DNA of 64,000 bases from NCBI RefSeq assembly GCF_900111155.1, contig NZ_FOGG01000020.1, positions 32,985 through 96,984 of the forward strand, read 5' to 3'. Below are positions 63,770-64,000 of this stretch, one piece after another. A program made the position numbers and the translations under genes. The notes below the pieces were generated by a model. It was given only the letters and a program-made list of their open reading frames with translations. It was not told the DNA's origin and made no database searches. Source of the DNA: Pedobacter rhizosphaerae. GTDB lineage: Bacteria; Bacteroidota; Bacteroidia; Sphingobacteriales; Sphingobacteriaceae. Within the stretch, counting starts at the first letter, position 1, and each line of letters begins with the position of its first letter.

Positions 63770-64000
63770 TTAATTTGAGTCCTCCTTGATGTGATCATTC
63801 AGATAACTTTGGGCGCTGGCCAAATCATCATCCACCTTGGCTTTCGCCTCCATTGACCCATAGTGCCGGGAATCCTCAGCGAATTCGCTGGAAAGGCTGA
63901 AATGCGTTACCCTTTCTTCCGGTCCCCCGAGAGCAGCTTTTCCAACCACGGTAAAAATGCCCTCGATATCCTCATGTACAAAACTGTACTTGACCTGAAA
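63770..64000 (-). CDS. Hypothetical protein of the duplicated cassette, copy B, 5' part beyond window
   Basis: The minus frame is open from the right edge to the TAA at 63770-63772. The visible end reads FQVKYSFVHEDIEGIFTVVG and finishes LASAQSYLNDHIKEDSN, close to copy A. It lies 6 bases upstream of DUF4385, as in copy A. The first 37 residues or so are outside the window. Confidence 0.8.
   Translation of the reverse strand, partial: FQVKYSFVHEDIEGIFTVVGKAALGGPEERVTHFSLSSEFAEDSRHYGSMEAKAKVDDDLASAQSYLNDHIKEDSN

Larger units (their letters stand above)
63142..64000 (-). repeat. Three-gene cassette, copy B of a dispersed duplication
   Basis: Same order, orientation, spacing and overlaps as copy A at 39312-40281. 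The repeat continues past the right edge. DNA similarity is high enough for homologous recombination to be possible, though point differences are spread throughout. Confidence 0.85.

Noticed and set aside
1..64000. CRISPR array or transposon
   Set aside because: No regularly spaced repeats, transposase or integrase frames were seen on either strand.

Overview
The window looks like a Bacteroidota chromosome, most likely Sphingobacteriaceae (Pedobacter or a relative). The signs are a SusC/SusD pair, a hybrid two-component regulator, short-spaced operons with few Shine-Dalgarno sites, a TTTG / TAnnTTTG-type promoter, and small families typical of the group (DUF3276, DUF4385, DUF2256). No rRNA, tRNA, CRISPR array, integrase or insertion sequence was found by eye.

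Positions 1-36 kb form a dense defence island. (1) A four-gene minus-strand operon, running off the left edge, encodes a DRGH nuclease, a trypsin-like protease, a trypsin-STAND ATPase fusion and a second STAND ATPase. It reads as a protease-switched conflict system. (2) An SRAP (YedK/HMCES) protein follows, with small genes and a headless Crp/Fnr gene. (3) A coiled-coil ABC-type ATPase overlaps an HNH nuclease gene (Septu/PtuAB-like). (4) Next come a PUR-alpha/RadC-N fusion, a frameshifted glycosylase-like gene and a membrane protein/DGQHR pair. (5) A phosphorothioation cluster follows: an XRE regulator and dptFGH, then, from its own promoter with an inverted repeat at the transcript start, dndCDE plus a ParB-like gene and a candidate nuclease gene. 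No canonical dndA or dndB is present. (6) A type-I-restriction-like nuclease fused to a NACHT/STAND ATPase closes the island.

Positions 36-42.9 kb hold ordinary or family-specific genes: a zinc-ribbon protein, a phosphoesterase, a TspO-like membrane protein, a DJ-1/PfpI protein and a three-gene DUF cassette (113-aa protein, DUF4385, DUF2256).

Positions 42.9-60.2 kb are a polysaccharide utilization locus. SusC, SusD, GH20 hexosaminidase, sulfatase and GH29 fucosidase lie on the minus strand; a divergent hybrid two-component sensor, GH16 and a GH18 chitinase lie on the plus strand. The enzymes point to a glycan with N-acetylhexosamine, fucose and sulfate.

The right end holds a dead LytTR-type response regulator, a NamZ/DUF1343 muramidase homologue, a truncated Crp/Fnr gene and a second copy of the three-gene DUF cassette, about 24 kb from the first and in the same orientation.
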